Source: Chrysaora quinquecirrha
Taxonomy: Eukaryota; Cnidaria; Scyphozoa; Semaeostomeae; Pelagiidae
DNA: 64,000 bases
Assembly: GCA_014526335.1 (NCBI GenBank)
Contig: JACTAT010000015.1
Coordinates: forward strand, 1,336,932 to 1,400,931
Direction of reading: 5' to 3'
Position numbers and translations under genes: made by a program. Below are positions 62,392-64,000 of this stretch, piece by piece. Within the stretch, counting starts at the first letter, position 1; every line of letters starts with the position of its first letter. The notes under the pieces are model-generated. The model worked only from the letters and a program-made list of their open reading frames with translations. It ran no database searches and had not been told where the DNA came from.

Positions 62392-62890
62392 AGTACAGTG
62401 GATGGTGTGCAGTACAGTGAAGGATATTCAGTACAGTGGATGGATATCGGTGGAGGGTTTTCAGTACTGACTGCACTGTACTGATGATATCCCTCCACAG
62501 TACTGAATATCCTCCACTGTACTGATGATATCCCTCCACTGTACTGATGATATTCCTTCACAGTACTTAATATCCTCCACTGTACTGATGATATCCCTCC
62601 ACTGCACTGATGATATCCCTCCCCTGTACTGAATATCCTCCACTGTACTGACGATATCCCTCCACTGCACTGATGATATCCCTCCACTGTACTGAATATC
62701 CTCCACCGTACTGATGATATCCCTCCACTGTACTTAATATCCCTCCACTGTACTGATGATATCCCTCCACTGTACTGATGATATCCCTCCACTGTGCTGA
62801 ATATCCTCCACTGTACTGATGATATGCCTGCACTGTACTGATGATATCCCTGCACTTTACTGATGATATCCTTCCACTGAACTGAATTGA
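62392..62890. repeat. Minisatellite (CCTCCACTGTACTGATGATA) with an orientation flip
   Basis: More than 20 units of 20-22 bp. Left of about 62465 the unit runs as CAGTACAGTGGATGG; to the right it runs as CCTCCACTGTACTG, so the array is inverted at that point. It gives long minus-strand open frames full of GYHQYSGG that are repeat artefacts. Related arrays are at 3.3-3.85 and 39.7-39.95 kb. Confidence 0.9.
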
Positions 62891-63840
62891 TTCGAGGTGC
62901 CAAGGGTACTTAAAACAACAATATAGTTTACTTTTTGTTAAGATAGTTTGAGTTCCGAAGTTCCGAGATTGCTAAGATAGATTATATACTGGGGTCATTC
63001 CAAACTTTCTTAAAAAAGAATCTTAGAAAAAAAACGTTTAGACATCATTAGGTTTTTGATAGATGTATAAAACTCTTAATATCACATATCCGCGATTTGA
63101 CTGTCTCAAATCTGATCAGAGCAGAATTTTCAAAGTATTTTTAGAATTAATCTATTTTATATCTCGGTTGAGAATCTTGAATTTTTAATTTGCTTTTCCA
63201 AAAAAACCTTGGATCTTCATGTTAAATCGGCTCGATAGCCTTAAATAGATTGTTGCGGTTGGTTTATTACGTTAATAGATTTCTGTTCCTTCAAAGGTTT
63301 CTTTTGACTTTACTTCCTCGTTATTCTTAGCTTCAAAGCCACAAGTTTCAATAAATAACAAGATTCACCTAAATCCTGAATATTGAATTCCTGAATGATT
63401 AGAAACCCGTCCATACTGGTGCTTTTCCTGAAACTCAATGGTGAATAGAGGATTAGAGTGCTGTTTTTTTCTTTTTTGCCCCCCTCTCACTCACTCTCTA
63501 ATAGTTACATAGCTACCCTGTGCGATGAATCTCCACCCTTCATCATCCATCACCCTTCACCATCACCTACTCCTCTTTTCAAATTCTATTGCAGAAAGAG
63601 AGAGTGTAGGTTCGGTGATGCGAATTGCAAAACAGCCTGAAGATGTGTGACGGATCTCTCCCGAAACGTTGCCCTAACCAGTGTCACAGGCTTTTTATAA
63701 TAGCGGTGATCATAATAGCTATAACGCAGCGGGAAAGTTAATGATTTTGTTTATCAAATGATTCGCTTCATTCTGTTCCTCCTACCATTTTATGGCTGTG
63801 GTTGCTGCTTGTTGATGTACATATTAACTGGAGACTTTCT
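62891..63840. other. No gene seen
   Basis: AT-rich. At 63640-63700, CCTGAAGATGTGTGACGG and CTCCCGAAACGTTGCC resemble the tail motif of several animal retroposons, followed by CAGTGTCACAGGC. Confidence 0.4.
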
Positions 63841-63955
63841 TTTGAAGGTGCTGTGGCGTCGTGGTGTAATCCAGCTAACTCGTGGTGTCAGGAGCTCGGT
63901 GTGGTCAGGGTTCACGCCCAGCCACGGTAGCGTCATGGCCAGGGTTGAGGTGTCG
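63841..63955 (+). mobile_element. tRNA-derived SINE head, copy 2
   Basis: GTCGTGGTGTAATCCAGC (box A-like) and GGGTTCACGCCC (box B), then AGCCACGGTAGCGTCA as in the 50.25 kb copy. It continues towards the window end; the tail is not bounded. Confidence 0.65.
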
Positions 63956-64000
63956 ATTAGTTAACCTACTGTACTACTGAGATCCTAGCGACTGGCGCTA

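Noticed and set aside
62370..62903. Long minus-strand open frame (177 codons, GYHQYSGG repeats) and a CRISPR-like look
   Set aside because: It is a continuous minisatellite with no unique spacers, and the repeat length keeps all frames open. Not a gene or CRISPR array.

Overview
The window is nuclear DNA from an invertebrate animal. The evidence is AT-rich sequence, genes split by GT-AG introns, animal-specific families (class A GPCR, many-finger C2H2 protein, NUP50, RFESD-type Rieske protein) and a very dense load of short non-autonomous transposons. The protein set and repeat style fit a cnidarian or similar marine invertebrate best, but the sequence alone does not settle the phylum.

Layout. 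1-14.2 kb: no convincing gene; foldback DNA, microsatellites and a cluster of MITEs. 14.3-17.3 kb (+): rhodopsin-family GPCR in two coding exons. 17.3-21.7 kb: repeats. 21.8-26.6 kb (+): NUP50 in six coding exons. 28.8-30.8 kb (-): coiled-coil protein resembling CCDC181. It sits head to head, 270 bp apart, with a three-exon RFESD-like Rieske gene at 31.05-33.08 kb (+). 35.0-39.0 kb (+): C2H2 protein with about 24 fingers. 41.8-42.2 kb: broken fragments of the acetyltransferase and zinc-finger genes side by side. 43.2-43.9 kb (+): intronless GNAT acetyltransferase. 51.8-60.2 kb (+): an unidentified four-exon gene of about 205 codons. The rest is transposon remnants, minisatellites and tRNA-derived SINEs.

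The genes do not form a pathway. They are independent eukaryotic genes (receptor, nuclear pore, coiled coil, Fe-S protein, transcription factor, acetyltransferase), and the only shared control suggested is the CCDC181-like/Rieske divergent promoter. Four genes have single-base frame breaks at short homopolymers (five breaks in all). In every case, counting one base in or out restores a length divisible by three, so uncorrected assembly indels are likelier than decay.

The most unusual signal is a MITE superfamily with shared ends (TACACG or TACACT, a T-tract, then ATAAG). Each element repeats its own short word (AAGCAAC, AAGGAAC, AAGAAAC or AAGAACA) throughout its body. Other notable items are a SINE built of two inverted tRNA heads inside a 17-bp target duplication, a dispersed CCAAT/TATA promoter-like repeat, and terminal-repeat-bounded minisatellites. 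No transposase or reverse transcriptase reading frame was found.
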